A DNA stretch of 64,000 nt from NCBI GenBank assembly GCA_032358255.1, contig JAULBX010015091.1, forward strand, positions 1 through 64,000. Reading direction: 5' to 3'. Shown piece by piece: positions 1-9,444 of this stretch (position 1 is its first letter; each line of letters begins with the position of its first letter). The DNA comes from Heterotrichella gracilis. Lineage: Eukaryota > Sar > Xanthophyceae > Tribonematales > Xanthonemataceae. Made by a program: the position numbers and the translations under genes. Below the pieces are notes generated by a model. That model had not been told where the DNA came from. It searched no databases and saw only the letters and a list, made by a program, of their open reading frames with translations.

Positions 1-525
1 GCCACAAAACACCTCTGAGCGACGCAAAGGCGCCACCTGCACGGCTCAGGCGGTGTGATATCTCCGCGTCTAAAGTGGCTAGATGTGCTTCTGAGGAATG
101 AATCATGGCTAGGCTAGACCACCCATAATTTCAAGCGCCTCAAGGTGTTGTGAACGTCTGATGTATTTATTCCCTAATCTGAAGGGTTTATTTCCCTGTC
201 TGAAGGGTTTATTTCCCTATCAGAAAACGTAGCCTATGTGACAACCATGCACTGGCCAAAGTTGGCCACCTTATTCAAGACAATTTTAGCTAGATCTGAT
301 CTGATTTAGCAATCCCCACATCAATCAGTTAACGGGATTCCAACTGCGATGCAGTGACAAGTAGGGAATAACACTTAGCCCCGGCTGACGGGTCAAAATC
401 TGATACTTCCTGCTAGTCTAGCAGAGTTCTGTTGCATTTCAGAGGCATTTCCAAGGCTCCGTCCTATGGTTTGGGCTGCGTGGGACTTGGCCCCAGAAAC
501 CATTAAAGGACTGCTTGTCCCTTGC
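1..525. other. Intergenic left edge, no gene seen
   Basis: I see no convincing coding exon here. The stretch holds a three-copy 21-23 base direct repeat (listed separately). It ends in a TCCCTTG(C)ATGCAG tract that is also found just before the second copy of the small membrane-protein gene. That tract may be an intron 3' end or simply part of the duplicated unit. Confidence 0.5.
163..227. repeat. Three-copy ~21 bp direct repeat
   Basis: Three adjacent copies of a unit close to GTTTATTTCCCTNTCTGAAGG are visible. The first has an extra A/T-rich start and the last decays after its ATCAG. It is a short non-coding tandem repeat of unknown role. Confidence 0.8.
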
Positions 526-939
526 ATGCAGGGGTGGAGGGGAATGTTGCTGAATTGGCTGCCCAACAAGGCACACGCCTTCAAGACCACGTCCCGTCGC
601 ATGGTGCGCCTCTTTGGCGTGGTTCAGATCTTGGCACTGATGGCGAGCATGACAGCAATCATTGTGGTGGATAGCAACTTTCGTGCGGTCGTAGTGTGCA
701 TCACATTACTCTGGGCATCAGCTTCCAGTGGTTGGTGGCATGGCATGGTCCGCAGCCATTGTGTGCAATACATATTTGATTTGGGATACCTTGAAGGGCA
801 ACTGGCGGATTGGAGGCAGTTGGACGCAAGGTTGGGCGCTGCGGCAGGCGGTGGAGATAGGGCAGCTGCCCAACTACAGGGCCAGGTTGCGGAAGTGTTG
901 CTGTTGTTGGAAAGCTTGAGAGACGCTGCCAATGAGTGA
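526..939 (+). CDS. Small two-helix membrane protein, copy A
   Basis: I do not recognise the family. The chosen start is the ATG of ATG-CAG-GGG, which is shared with the second copy at 2569; this gives 137 residues. An open frame continues upstream to an ATG at 466, but similarity to copy B begins only at the shared start, directly after a CATGCAG that could also be a splice acceptor. The N-terminus is basic and amphipathic (GMLLNWLPNKAHA, then KTTSRRMV). Two hydrophobic segments follow (about residues 30-50 and 55-75, ending in LWASASSGWWHGMV). The C-terminus is helical and rich in Ala, Leu and Gln (ADWRQLDARLGAAAGGGD, then GQVAEVLLLLESL). Predicted to be a small integral membrane protein with a cytosolic-type amphipathic tail. 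Conservation with copy B argues that it is a real gene. Confidence 0.6.
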   Translation: MQGWRGMLLNWLPNKAHAFKTTSRRMVRLFGVVQILALMASMTAIIVVDSNFRAVVVCITLLWASASSGWWHGMVRSHCVQYIFDLGYLEGQLADWRQLDARLGAAAGGGDRAAAQLQGQVAEVLLLLESLRDAANE

Positions 940-1522
940 TTCCAGATTCCAATATTCCCAGAACTTTGAAGTTTACAACAAGTATGGACCTTTACTTTTT
1001 GTGAAGATAGTATCAGTCTGTATGCAAAGGTTTTATCAGATTTATGTCACACAACACAATGTACTCATGCTTGTTTGGGGGCTGCAAGTACATGTGAGCA
1101 GAAGGTAGCAGCCACCCTGCAGTGCAACCTCAATATTTTTGTGGCATAAAGAGGAGCAAATTTTATCAATCGAGGTGAACTTGCAATGATCCAGTATCAA
1201 TGAATGACCCAAGCCATCACCGCTGTAAATGGACTTGAACCATCCGTTGGCCTGCGCGGCGTACAATTTCCCTTGTAAATGGCAAATGATTTGAGCAGAT
1301 TTTTTGTTGTTGGCATATACATCTCCTCCCTTGCAAGCCATGGACAAAATGCATCAAAACAAAAGCAATGCCTCAAGACATCTGCAAGAGTGAGCTTGCA
1401 AGCAAGAAAGCACTGGTTTGAGCTACAGCATTGTTACACTGTGGTGAAGTACGTCAACAATGAAGCGAGCTGAATCCTTTCCTCATGGTGTAGCATTAGC
1501 TGTTCCTTCATACTTGGGCCCA
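940..1522. other. Spacer of duplicated unit A
   Basis: No gene seen. Short blocks match the spacer of the second unit: the TGCAGTGCAACCTCA block near 1118 matches that near 3306, and the GATCCAGTATCA/ATGAATG block near 1187 matches GTCCAGGATCATTAATGG near 3362. The non-coding DNA was therefore duplicated together with the gene. Confidence 0.6.
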
Positions 1523-2170
1523 TCAGCGCACCGCAGTGTTTGCATGGTCCTGCAGCAGTGCCTGCCTGGCTGCTGACTGGGACCTGGAGCCACATGCTTC
1601 ATCCCCAGGTGCCCCTTGACCGCACCCTAGGGCGCGTGCCGGCACATGAGAATGCTGCTGCGCCGCGGGGGTGTCTGCGCGCCGATTCCTCTTGCTCCCC
1701 AGCGGCTGCGTGTGGAGTGTGGCTGCACGGGAAACATGTGCTGCCATGGCCTCGAGTGCGTACTGTGCAGAGGGCTGCCGCCGGATGCTAGTGCGTGGCG
1801 TGTGCACTGCGTCGCGCGGGTCATCCTGCTGCATAGGGGAGGGGACATCGCCCACGCCATGTGGTGGCAGCATTTGGTGGGATTCAGAGCTACTGGCACT
1901 ATGACAACGGGCTCTGGCCAGACCCATGGGTACATCCACCTCCATTGCGGATGCTCAACTGGTGCTGGGTGATGCTCAACTGGGGTGTGTGGTGGTGACT
2001 CCGCCAGCTCCTGTACTGCTCCTATGCAGCAGAACTTCCAGTGGCGTAGTGTGCGCTGGTGTTGGTCTGGTGGTGCAGGCATGGCTGCGTCACCTATACC
2101 AGCACCGCTGCCTGTGCTGCTGTAGCCTGGGCGCATCTGACACCCGTGGCCATCATGGGTGCCGGCGCTT
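1523..2170 (-). pseudogene. Decayed copy of the PIP-box low-complexity gene
   Basis: This stretch is homologous to the C-terminal two thirds of the minus-strand gene at 3724-4728. Shared stretches include MLPPHG-GD-PSPMQQDDPRDA, then TPRT-IRRQPSAQ-AL-AMAAH, and RNRRADTP-AQQHSHV. The homology is split over two frames: the region with HQRTLRH lies in one frame and the MEVDVP-to-end region in another. The N-terminal part, including the QRSIWDFF motif, is missing; similarity fades near 2170 where the other copy continues. It is therefore most likely a truncated, frameshifted paralog left by the tandem duplication. An unrecognised intron could explain part of the frame change. Confidence 0.55.
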
Positions 2171-2568
2171 CTGTGGCCCTAGGTGCATCGCAGGTATATC
2201 CAAGGTCACCAAGATGCATGCTGAGTACGGCACAAAGGTGCGCAGCAATGTGGCAGTTGGCATGATGATGTGCTCATTGTGTGCCCATTGTGTGCGGCTT
2301 TGCAAAATCTGGCGGTGCACTGCAGTGCTCAGGTATTTTGGATTTGCGCGCTCATAGTCTGGTATCATGAACAACAGTGCGTTCAACTTCCTAGAATGTA
2401 CGGAAAGTTTGAATGGCTTCAGTGAACGACTTAAAGTCAACTTGACGCAAGTGACAGTGTTCCAATGGGGTAAATGCCTCCAGCTGTGTTGCACAGGCTG
2501 TTGATTTCTTCCTTCCTGTCTTCTGGACTGTGTGGGCCACTAATCATCAACATGTTGCTTCTCCCTTG
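2171..2568. other. Spacer between duplicated units
   Basis: No gene seen. It covers the junction where the first copy of the duplicated segment ends and the second begins. Its right end carries the TCCCTTGATGCAG tract seen before copy A. Confidence 0.5.
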
Positions 2569-3021
2569 ATGCAGGGGTTCAGGGGCATGCTCCTGAATTG
2601 GCTGCCGAACAAGGCGCACGCCCTGAAGACCACATCTCGTCGCATGGTGCAGCTGTTTGGTGTGGTTCAGCTCTTGGCCCTTGTGATGGGCGTGGCAGCA
2701 CTTGTTTTCCTGGAGCGCGAGGACCGTTGGGTCCTGGTGTGCGCGTGCATCGCAGGACTTTGGGCATCAGCCTCCAGCGTCTGGTGGGCCTACATGGTAC
2801 GCGACCACCAAGTGCAGTACGTGTTTGAGCTGGATCGCCTTGCCGGTCAAGTGGCGGATTGGAGGCAGCTGGAAACAAGGCTGGGTGCTGCGGCAGCGCG
2901 TGGAGATAAAGCGGCTGCTCGACTGCATGGCCAGGTTGCTGAGGTGGTGCTGTTGCTGGAAAGCTTGAGGGTCGATGCCAACGAGGGATTTGGACTTGTT
3001 TGGCTGCCAGGGGATCCCTAA
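2569..3021 (+). CDS. Small two-helix membrane protein, copy B
   Basis: Paralog of the gene at 526, 150 residues from the shared ATG-CAG-GGG start. No ATG lies further upstream in the open frame, which supports this start for both copies. The order of parts is the same: a basic amphipathic N-terminus (RGMLLNWLPNKAHALKTTSR), two hydrophobic helices (LFGVVQLLALVMGVAALVFL, then WVLVCACIAGLWASASSVWW), and a helical tail (VADWRQLETRLGAAAARGDK, then GQVAEVVLLLESL). It differs from copy A in a C-terminal extension ending GFGLVWLPGDP. The tail and the RRMV-LFGVVQ region are almost identical, while the loop between the helices varies (EREDR against VDSNFR). That pattern suggests selection on the protein rather than a very recent copy. 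Function unknown. Confidence 0.62.
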   Translation: MQGFRGMLLNWLPNKAHALKTTSRRMVQLFGVVQLLALVMGVAALVFLEREDRWVLVCACIAGLWASASSVWWAYMVRDHQVQYVFELDRLAGQVADWRQLETRLGAAAARGDKAAARLHGQVAEVVLLLESLRVDANEGFGLVWLPGDP

Positions 3022-3723
3022 GAAATCTGTTCCAACGAACTGCAAATTGCAACCATTCTGAGATTTAATCGTCGATAACTGGTCCTACAGCAGTATCTAG
3101 AGCCTGTTTACAGTCAGTGAAGATGGTGTAATTATGAGGGACAATATATTGTCCCTCAGAATATATAAGTGTCAGCAACGCCGTATACATCTGGATAATT
3201 CATGTCACACTAGACAAATGCTCATATGTATCTGGGTGTGACAACCATTTAACAATGCATATTAGCAGTCTGCACTCTGAGAGCTTGCCAATGGTAGCCA
3301 GCCTGCAGTGCAACCTCATTTCTGTGTGAGATCAAGTGATGATTTAGGTGAAAGCTGCAATTGTCCAGGATCATTAATGGCCCTAAGCTAGAACAGCTGC
3401 ACATTTTGAGAATGGAATTGGAACCACCAAATGAGTGGCACCAGTGTACAATATCCCTGTGAATTTAATGGCAACTGGTACGGTATGAGCAGATTTTAAT
3501 TGTTGCCATATGCACTTTCTACGCAGGCCATGGGCAAATTTATAAGAACAAACGCAATGCCTGAAGGCAGTTGCATAGAAGGGCTCGGTTTGAGCTATAA
3601 AGCATTTGTTACACTTGACTGGAGTACGTCAACAGTGAAAGCAAGCTTGTGTCATGGTGAATTGAGAACTGTCACTTCACACTGCATGGCTTGCCCCACA
3701 TTCCAGCGGTGCCCAGGCACCCA
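3022..3723. other. Spacer of duplicated unit B
   Basis: No gene seen. It is homologous in patches to 940-1522. It includes a short palindromic stretch near 3140-3160 (GGGACAATATATTGTCCC, a perfect 18-base inverted repeat). Confidence 0.55.
3143..3160. repeat. Perfect 18 bp palindrome
   Basis: GGGACAATATATTGTCCC reads the same on both strands. It lies in the spacer after copy B and has no evident counterpart after copy A. It could form a small cruciform or bind a dimeric factor; no function is shown. Confidence 0.6.
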
Positions 3724-4728
3724 TCATCGCATCGCAGTGTTTGTGTGGTCCTGCAGCGGTGTCCGCCTGGCTGCTGAGCCACATGCTTCATGTCCAGGTG
3801 CCCCTTGACCGCACCCGGGGCCGGGTGCCAGCACATGAGAATGCTGCTGTGCCCCGGGGGTGTCTGCGCGCCGATTCCTCTCGCTCCCCAGCGGCCGCGT
3901 GTGGGGTGTCCCTGCACGTGAAGCATGTGCTGCCATGGCTTTGAGCGCATGCTGTGCAGAGGGCTGCCGCCGGATGCCAGTGCGAGGCGTGCGCACTGCA
4001 TCGCGCGGGTCGTCCTGCTGCATTGGGGACGGGCCATCGCCCGCGCCATGTGGTGGCAGCATGTGGTCGGATCCAGAGCTACTGGGGACATCCACCTCCA
4101 TTCCGGATGCTGTGGTGTGTGATTGGCGCTGCGTGCTGGGGCCTGTGCCAGCTCCAGTACCGCTCCCTCCCAGCAAAAAGTGACGCAACGTGCGCTGGCG
4201 GGAGTCTGGTGGTGCAGGCCTGTGCGCGTCGCCAGATGCCACCGTGCCCGCCTGCCCTGCTGTGGTGCTAGGTGCGTCTGATGCCATCATGGCTGCATGC
4301 GCTGCTGCAGCTGATGGTGCACCGGGCGCCACTCCTGTAGAGTCCTGTGGCTCACTCCTACCAATGCTGCCAGGCCCTGCGGATGCTATGTCCGATGCAG
4401 AGCTGGCATGGTCAAGGCGGCAGGCGCCCTCATTGGTCCTGTCTTCCTGGGGCAAAGCAGGGACAGCATGTGGCCCTGCGCTCGCATCCACATCGCCCAC
4501 ATGCCCTGCATCCCCCGCCAGGCTGGCGGCGTGGCTGGCGGCGTGCTGCGCGTGGCTGTGTGCAGCTGAAGCGGTGGGCTGCTGGGCAGCGGCAGGTTGC
4601 AAGGCCGCAGGCGGTGTGAAGAAATCCCAGATGCTGCGCTGGATGGCTGCCGCGCTCGGCCTGGCGGTGGATGCTGGTGCAGGATGGGGGACCTGCAAAG
4701 GGACGCACGGAGGTTTGCACACCATCAT
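3724..4728 (-). CDS. Low-complexity protein with two PIP-box-like motifs
   Basis: A long open frame (334 residues from ATG), rich in Ala, Ser, Pro, Gly and His, so most of it is probably disordered. Two motifs stand out. QRSIWDFF at residues 30-37 fits the PCNA-interacting consensus Q-x-x-[ILM]-x-x-aromatic-aromatic exactly. QRTLRHFL at 178-185 fits except for its last residue. The first has Asp at motif position 6, but Trp instead of Thr at position 5 and no basic residue at +4, so it is not a canonical CDT2-type PIP degron. A basic stretch (RTGIRRQPS) follows. I do not recognise the rest. The start may lie further upstream: another proline-rich minus-strand open stretch (4864-5295) could be a 5' exon. 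Existence of a paralogous copy at 1523-2170 supports it. It could also be part of an unrecognised mobile element. Confidence 0.45.
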   Translation of the reverse strand: MMVCKPPCVPLQVPHPAPASTARPSAAAIQRSIWDFFTPPAALQPAAAQQPTASAAHSHAQHAASHAASLAGDAGHVGDVDASAGPHAVPALPQEDRTNEGACRLDHASSASDIASAGPGSIGRSEPQDSTGVAPGAPSAAAAHAAMMASDAPSTTAGQAGTVASGDAHRPAPPDSRQRTLRHFLLGGSGTGAGTGPSTQRQSHTTASGMEVDVPSSSGSDHMLPPHGAGDGPSPMQQDDPRDAVRTPRTGIRRQPSAQHALKAMAAHASRAGTPHTRPLGSERNRRADTPGAQQHSHVLAPGPGCGQGAPGHEACGSAARRTPLQDHTNTAMR

Positions 4729-5779
4729 GCATCTACCTGTAGCCTGAAACTGTGTGGAATTTAGTGCTGTGTGTTTACTTATAACCTGTAATATGGGCTG
4801 TTGAACTGTTTGGTCTGGTGCTGTGTTATTTTACCGCTACGCTTCATATAGATACATTATCACTCAGAAATGCAATCCCAACCGCCAGCGGCTTACTGGT
4901 TTGTGTGCCATAAAAGGGCATTTGGGACCAAAAGTCCACAAGGTTTGTAACTGGGTAATGCATTTGTCTGAAATGTCATTGCATTTTAGCAAGTTTACTA
5001 TTGAATAGCCTTCTTTCCCATGAAAACCCTTGAAGGTGGTTGCACGCTGCCCCACACTACCACCCATGCAAGGGGGGAAACGCACCACGTGCGCCGCATT
5101 GGCAGGGGGTGGCGTGAAGGGCGTCCTCCCGGCAGGCGGGGGAGTTGTCAGGCCTGTGCTCCTGGCGCCATGTGGTGGGGGCTCAGAGTGCCACGTGGCG
5201 GCCTCTTGTTGTCCAGCGCTGGATGCGCGCGGTTGCGACAGGCTGGGCTGGATCTGGGGCGTGAGCGGCATCATGTGGCTGGCCTGTGCCTGCAATGCCA
5301 GGATAAGATGTGAAAACGCTAGCCAGAGGGGCTGTAGGGTGCATTATTTGAGAATTGTGCATGTGGATCTGCCTGTACCGCTGGAAGGCATGCTTAGTGA
5401 GTGAGTGTGCTGGGATTATCTGGGATTCTTGTCCATTTGGGTCATATGACATGACTGATCTCAGATGATCTACTTGAAAATATTCAGTCAATATCCAGTC
5501 AGGCATGGTGGTACTGTGCTGGTATGCAAGGCGTGTCCTTGCCAGGCGCATGACATGCACATGCAGCATTGGCTGGCAGTTTTGCATGCCGCAGTGCGTC
5601 CGGAGTATATTTAAAAAAGGGGTGCTATGCGGCTGAAATCAAACAAGGTTTCCTACACTCTATCCTCCTTCTTTGGCTGGGTGTCGGTGGGGCCCCGCCA
5701 GATCATTTTGCATCCCTCACCCTCACCCTCACCCTCTCCTCTCCTTCTGCACTGACTGAAGACACAAACATGCTGAAGA
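4729..5779. other. Gap between PIP-box gene and CDT2
   Basis: A proline-rich minus-strand open stretch at 4864-5295 may be an upstream exon of the PIP-box gene, but I could not close a spliced model. The rest holds a short CCCTCA array and otherwise nothing recognised. This is also the 3' flank of CDT2. Confidence 0.4.
5714..5736. repeat. CCCTCA hexamer microsatellite
   Basis: About four tandem copies of CCCTCA, bordered by CT-rich sequence. It lies about 45 bases beyond the proposed CDT2 stop codon on the 3' side. Confidence 0.8.
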
Positions 5780-8773
5780 CTATATATAAAGCACCTGCTG
5801 CAGCGACTTTGCTGATTGAGGGTTTAGGGTTTTTGGGCCCACCTGCTGCACCTGCTTGGCTGGCGTGCCTGCTGCCCTCCCCTTTGGCCAGCCGCGCACC
5901 ACATTCCACACCTTAACGCTGGAGTCGTCGCTGCATGTTGCCAGCTGGCACAGGTCGGTGGGGCACCATGCCACACACGTAACCTCGCGCTCGTGGCCCT
6001 CAAGCCGCACGGGGGGTTGGGCGGGCTCGGAAGCCTGGAGAAAGAGGGGATGCACTGCTTAGCTAAAACCTTTATGCGGTGGCCAGCTGATGAGTGGAAC
6101 TGCGGTGCCTGGCATGCACCCTAAACCCTTGATTCTGGAAGGCTGCCTGCTGGCAAGCCTGAAAATTTGGAGTGCACACGGGGTTGCTGGCGCCGTTGCA
6201 AAATTGCCTTTGCCATAATGACTCTGGGCATGTAAGCCATTTTTGTTTTCAAGACTGTATGGAAGCGTGAGCGGCCAAACAAGCTATCTACTTCATGAAA
6301 CCACTGTTACTTACAAAAGAAGTGGTTGCAAGGTCAGATGTAGGGTTTTGTGTCTGCTTACCTTCCACACATATGCGCAGTTGTCCCCCGATCCGCAGGC
6401 GATGTGCTCGCCATCAGGGCTGAAGGTGGACTTGACATAGAATGAGATGTTGCCTTGGCCCTTGAAGGTGGCCAGGGGCTGCGCCTCAGGGTGGAGCGTG
6501 CTGAAGATGTAGTGCGTGTTGTCGCTGACTGTCACTAGCAGCCGGGACCCTGCACAAGGCGAGGGGATATGTATTTATTTTTGCAGTACCTAAATAATAA
6601 TACATAGTAGAAGAAATGTTTTTCATGACCTATGACTATTTACCCATTGTTTACCCACACCCATCCCCTCAACATGTGCATACCCACGCCCCACATATGC
6701 TTACAATATTTGATTATTATGTTGCATACGCACCACTTGGGTCCTGTGCCAGGCAGCTGATGCCCCTTCGCCGGCTGCTGATTGGCTGGCAGCGGATGGA
6801 TGCGATACAGGGCAGCTGGTCCTTTGCCTGCCTCCCAGGGACCACAGCCTCAGCAGCCGGGGCGGCAAAGTTGCGAATGTCCCAGAATTTCACCACACCA
6901 TCGGCAGCGCCTGCATTTTTTCCACAGCGCAACGTTGTACAACAAGGATTTGGCAATTAGAGTATAATGTGCCATCAGAGGTGCCATCAGAAATGGTGTG
7001 GTGCCAGCCAGATATGGCCAGTTACACAATCATTCAAGCTGACCACAGGGCCACATAAATCCTTCAAGCTGCGTCAGGCCACCAGGTCCATGCTCCCAAC
7101 CCATGAGCCGTGCCAAAAGTCACCCCTGCCCCTGCCCCCTCACCTCCTGATGCCAGTGCCATGTCATCCTGGAGGAACAGCACAGATGTGACGCTGTGCT
7201 GGCAGTTTTCGGTAGCCCCCTGGCGCCTCCCTCCCCGTTTCTTGGCGCTGCCCTCCCCCTTGAAGGAGTGTGCCCCCTGTGAAGATGTGGCGGAAGTTGA
7301 TGAGATATAATCGTTAGCAATTGGGTAGAAAGTTCCTGTGCCATGTGGCAACTTCGTGGAATTGAAGTATATTTTTGAGGATGGCGGGATGCAACTTAGT
7401 GCCACAGCAAGAACATGCAGGATACCACATCTCCATCATAAATGCCCACTCGATCACAATTGACACCTATCACTAAGTACAATGGTGCACTGAATACAGG
7501 CATCCAACAGTACAGCCAGATTACAGGTCCATGCACAATTGCCTACACCACATTTACGTTACTAAACTGAAGGTCCATGCTACATGGCAATGCAGAAGCA
7601 CGCCGCACCTGAACAGTCGCCACAGGCGCAAACGTGCAGGCGCCCACATCCCCGTCCCAAACGCCAGCTACCCGTGAGTCCCAAAGCTTCAAAGTGCCAT
7701 CACGAGCACCTGCATGGACCCACCACTCACAACTAAGCAGCCGAACACAAGTATGCGGCTGATAAAAACCGCTTACATTTACAATTGGGTACTTCCTTAG
7801 GTGCAGCCAGGCAATGTGCCAACAGCTGTGCATGCTGGCTGTACCTGTGGCAAATACATCACTGCTGGTAGGCTGGGGGCACACTGACTTCACGCTCCCG
7901 CAGTGCCCCTTGAAGCAGCCCAGCAGGCGGGCCCTGTGGGTGTCCCACAAGCTGACAGTCTGGTCCCCAGAGGCGACAAGCATCTTGGAGTCCCGCTGCA
8001 CAGCAGCAACAGACTGAGATCAAGGACTGTGATGAGGATTGACAGCAGGAATCACGGGGAAGAACAGGTTGGGATAATGACTTTTGTGCTCAAAGGGTCT
8101 GGTGTGGCAAAGTGTTGCAGACAAGCACCCTATTGGGTCAGACAATAGGAGAGAGCAGAAAGAGCTGGGCCTTACGTCTGTCCAGGCGATGTCAAAGATG
8201 GCATTCTTGTGAGCGTTCCACTTGGCACGTGGCCGCGCATAGTCCCTGATCCCATCCCCCAGGATGGAGCGCGGAAGGTGCTCTGCTGCTGTGTCTATGA
8301 TGGAAACATACCCTTCCTCATCCGCTATAGCCAGGAACTTGCCGTTGTTCAAGGTCTGCAAGCAACACTCAGCTCTGCTCTGGTCTCGGCAGTTCAAGGT
8401 GACAGGCATGGGAAACGCAGACAAAGCAGGAGCCCTGTTGGGTTTGGAGCCTATGCTGCTTCTGGCCATACCTTGCTGTACTGCAGGGCAAACGGTGGAG
8501 CAGTGATGCCTTCAGGGTTGACAAGGATGGTGCCACTGGAAGGGCCCTCTGCCACCAGGTCCTCGAACAGTGCCTGGGTATTGTACCCTGCAACCAGGTC
8601 TGCCTGCCTCAATACGACCCACACATGCCTTTTTCAGGGCAGAGTTTGAGTGTGGTTACACTAAAGCAACCTACAAGTTTAAAACTACACAGACAGTCAC
8701 GGTGATACTCACTCGAGTTGCCAAGTATCTGGCCGCCTCGCAACCCTGCAAGCAGGGAGCGGTTCGATGCCAT
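5780..8773 (-). CDS. CDT2: CDT2/DTL WD40 substrate receptor of CRL4 ubiquitin ligase
   Basis: CDT2 recruits PCNA-bound proteins carrying PIP degrons, such as CDT1, to the CUL4-DDB1 ubiquitin ligase in the nucleus. Nine exons close in phase: 8713-8773, 8472-8587, 8176-8355, 7845-8013, 7609-7709, 7144-7276, 6734-6910, 6362-6549, 5780-6034 (459 residues). Family-specific blocks run in order: LAIADEEGYVSIIDT, AHKNAIFDIAW, VASGDQTVSLWD, FATGARDGTLKLWDSR, ADGVVKFWDIRN, SFYVKSTFSPDGEHIACGSG, then VTCVAWCPTDLCQLATCSDD. These match the order in animal and plant CDT2. The C-terminal tail after the last blade is short and lacks the PCNA-binding tail of animal CDT2. It contains a TTTAGGG-type repeat, so the last ~35 codons may really be intron or UTR. 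It is divergent from the Lys-rich gene at 9445. Confidence 0.9.
5820..5832. repeat. Interstitial telomere-like motif
   Basis: GGGTTTAGGGTTT, i.e. about two units of the plant/Chlorella-type TTTAGGG repeat, inside the proposed last exon of CDT2. On the minus strand it would encode the KTLNP part of the tail. Confidence 0.75.
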
Positions 8774-9444
8774 CTCTCCTGAGCTTGCAACCTCGCACTT
8801 GTTCGCTGCGTGTGTCACTTCAAAAAATCAAGTTGCCGTGAGGGGGGCGTAGCCTCAACGCAAAGCATGCACACGTCAGTGTTATTTGCAGCTGTTGCGA
8901 CTGCGCAGTTGTACCGTTGCTATGCAGTGTACGCAATGAAGCACAACAGTCCACAGCGTTCGTGGAAACAGCTTGATCTACTTTGACAGCTTGTTTTGCA
9001 ACAAAGCTCATATGTATGCATCGCTATGAGAGCCTTTGCCCACAAACTCTGGGCTGTTTGAAATGGAATTCAAGTGTTTGTGGGCATTGTGTTCGATCCC
9101 CAACAGTAAACACGGTCCCGGGGCCCCCGGAACCTTGAAAAGCATGCCCGCTTACGTTTCCTATCACCACCACCCCTGGCTTATCCTAGGCTGACGGCGA
9201 CGAAAAGGGATGCATAAACACATGCCTTTCTGTTGCGCCTGGTGAAACGATACCGTTGACGACACCACAGGCCAAGCTGCTGTTGTTTTTGGGCATCAAG
9301 TTTACTAGACTCTGTTAGCGCATGCGTAGCCACCCTGCACTCGCGCGCAGCCCCGGTACCTGACCTGCATTGGATGCAACTTGGGCAGTGGCTTGGGGAA
9401 GCAATTTTCTTTGTCTGTGACGGTGCACACTAATACTATTGGCA
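8774..9444. promoter_or_regulatory. Shared divergent promoter region (CDT2 / Lys-rich gene)
   Basis: About 670 bases separate two start codons that point away from each other, so both core promoters should lie here. I see no clear TATA box. A GC-rich self-complementary stretch (GGTCCCGGGGCCCCCGG) lies near 9113. An in-frame ATG for CDT2 may also exist slightly upstream, near 8818. Confidence 0.45.

Noticed and set aside
4618-4641. QRSIWDFF as a CDT2 PIP degron
   Set aside because: It lacks the Thr at position 5 and the basic residue at +4 that define PIP degrons; only the PCNA-binding core fits.
1523-5295. Duplicated low-complexity region as a retroelement or DNA transposon
   Set aside because: No reverse transcriptase, integrase or transposase motif, and no terminal repeats or target-site duplication that I could see. 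It remains possible but unsupported.
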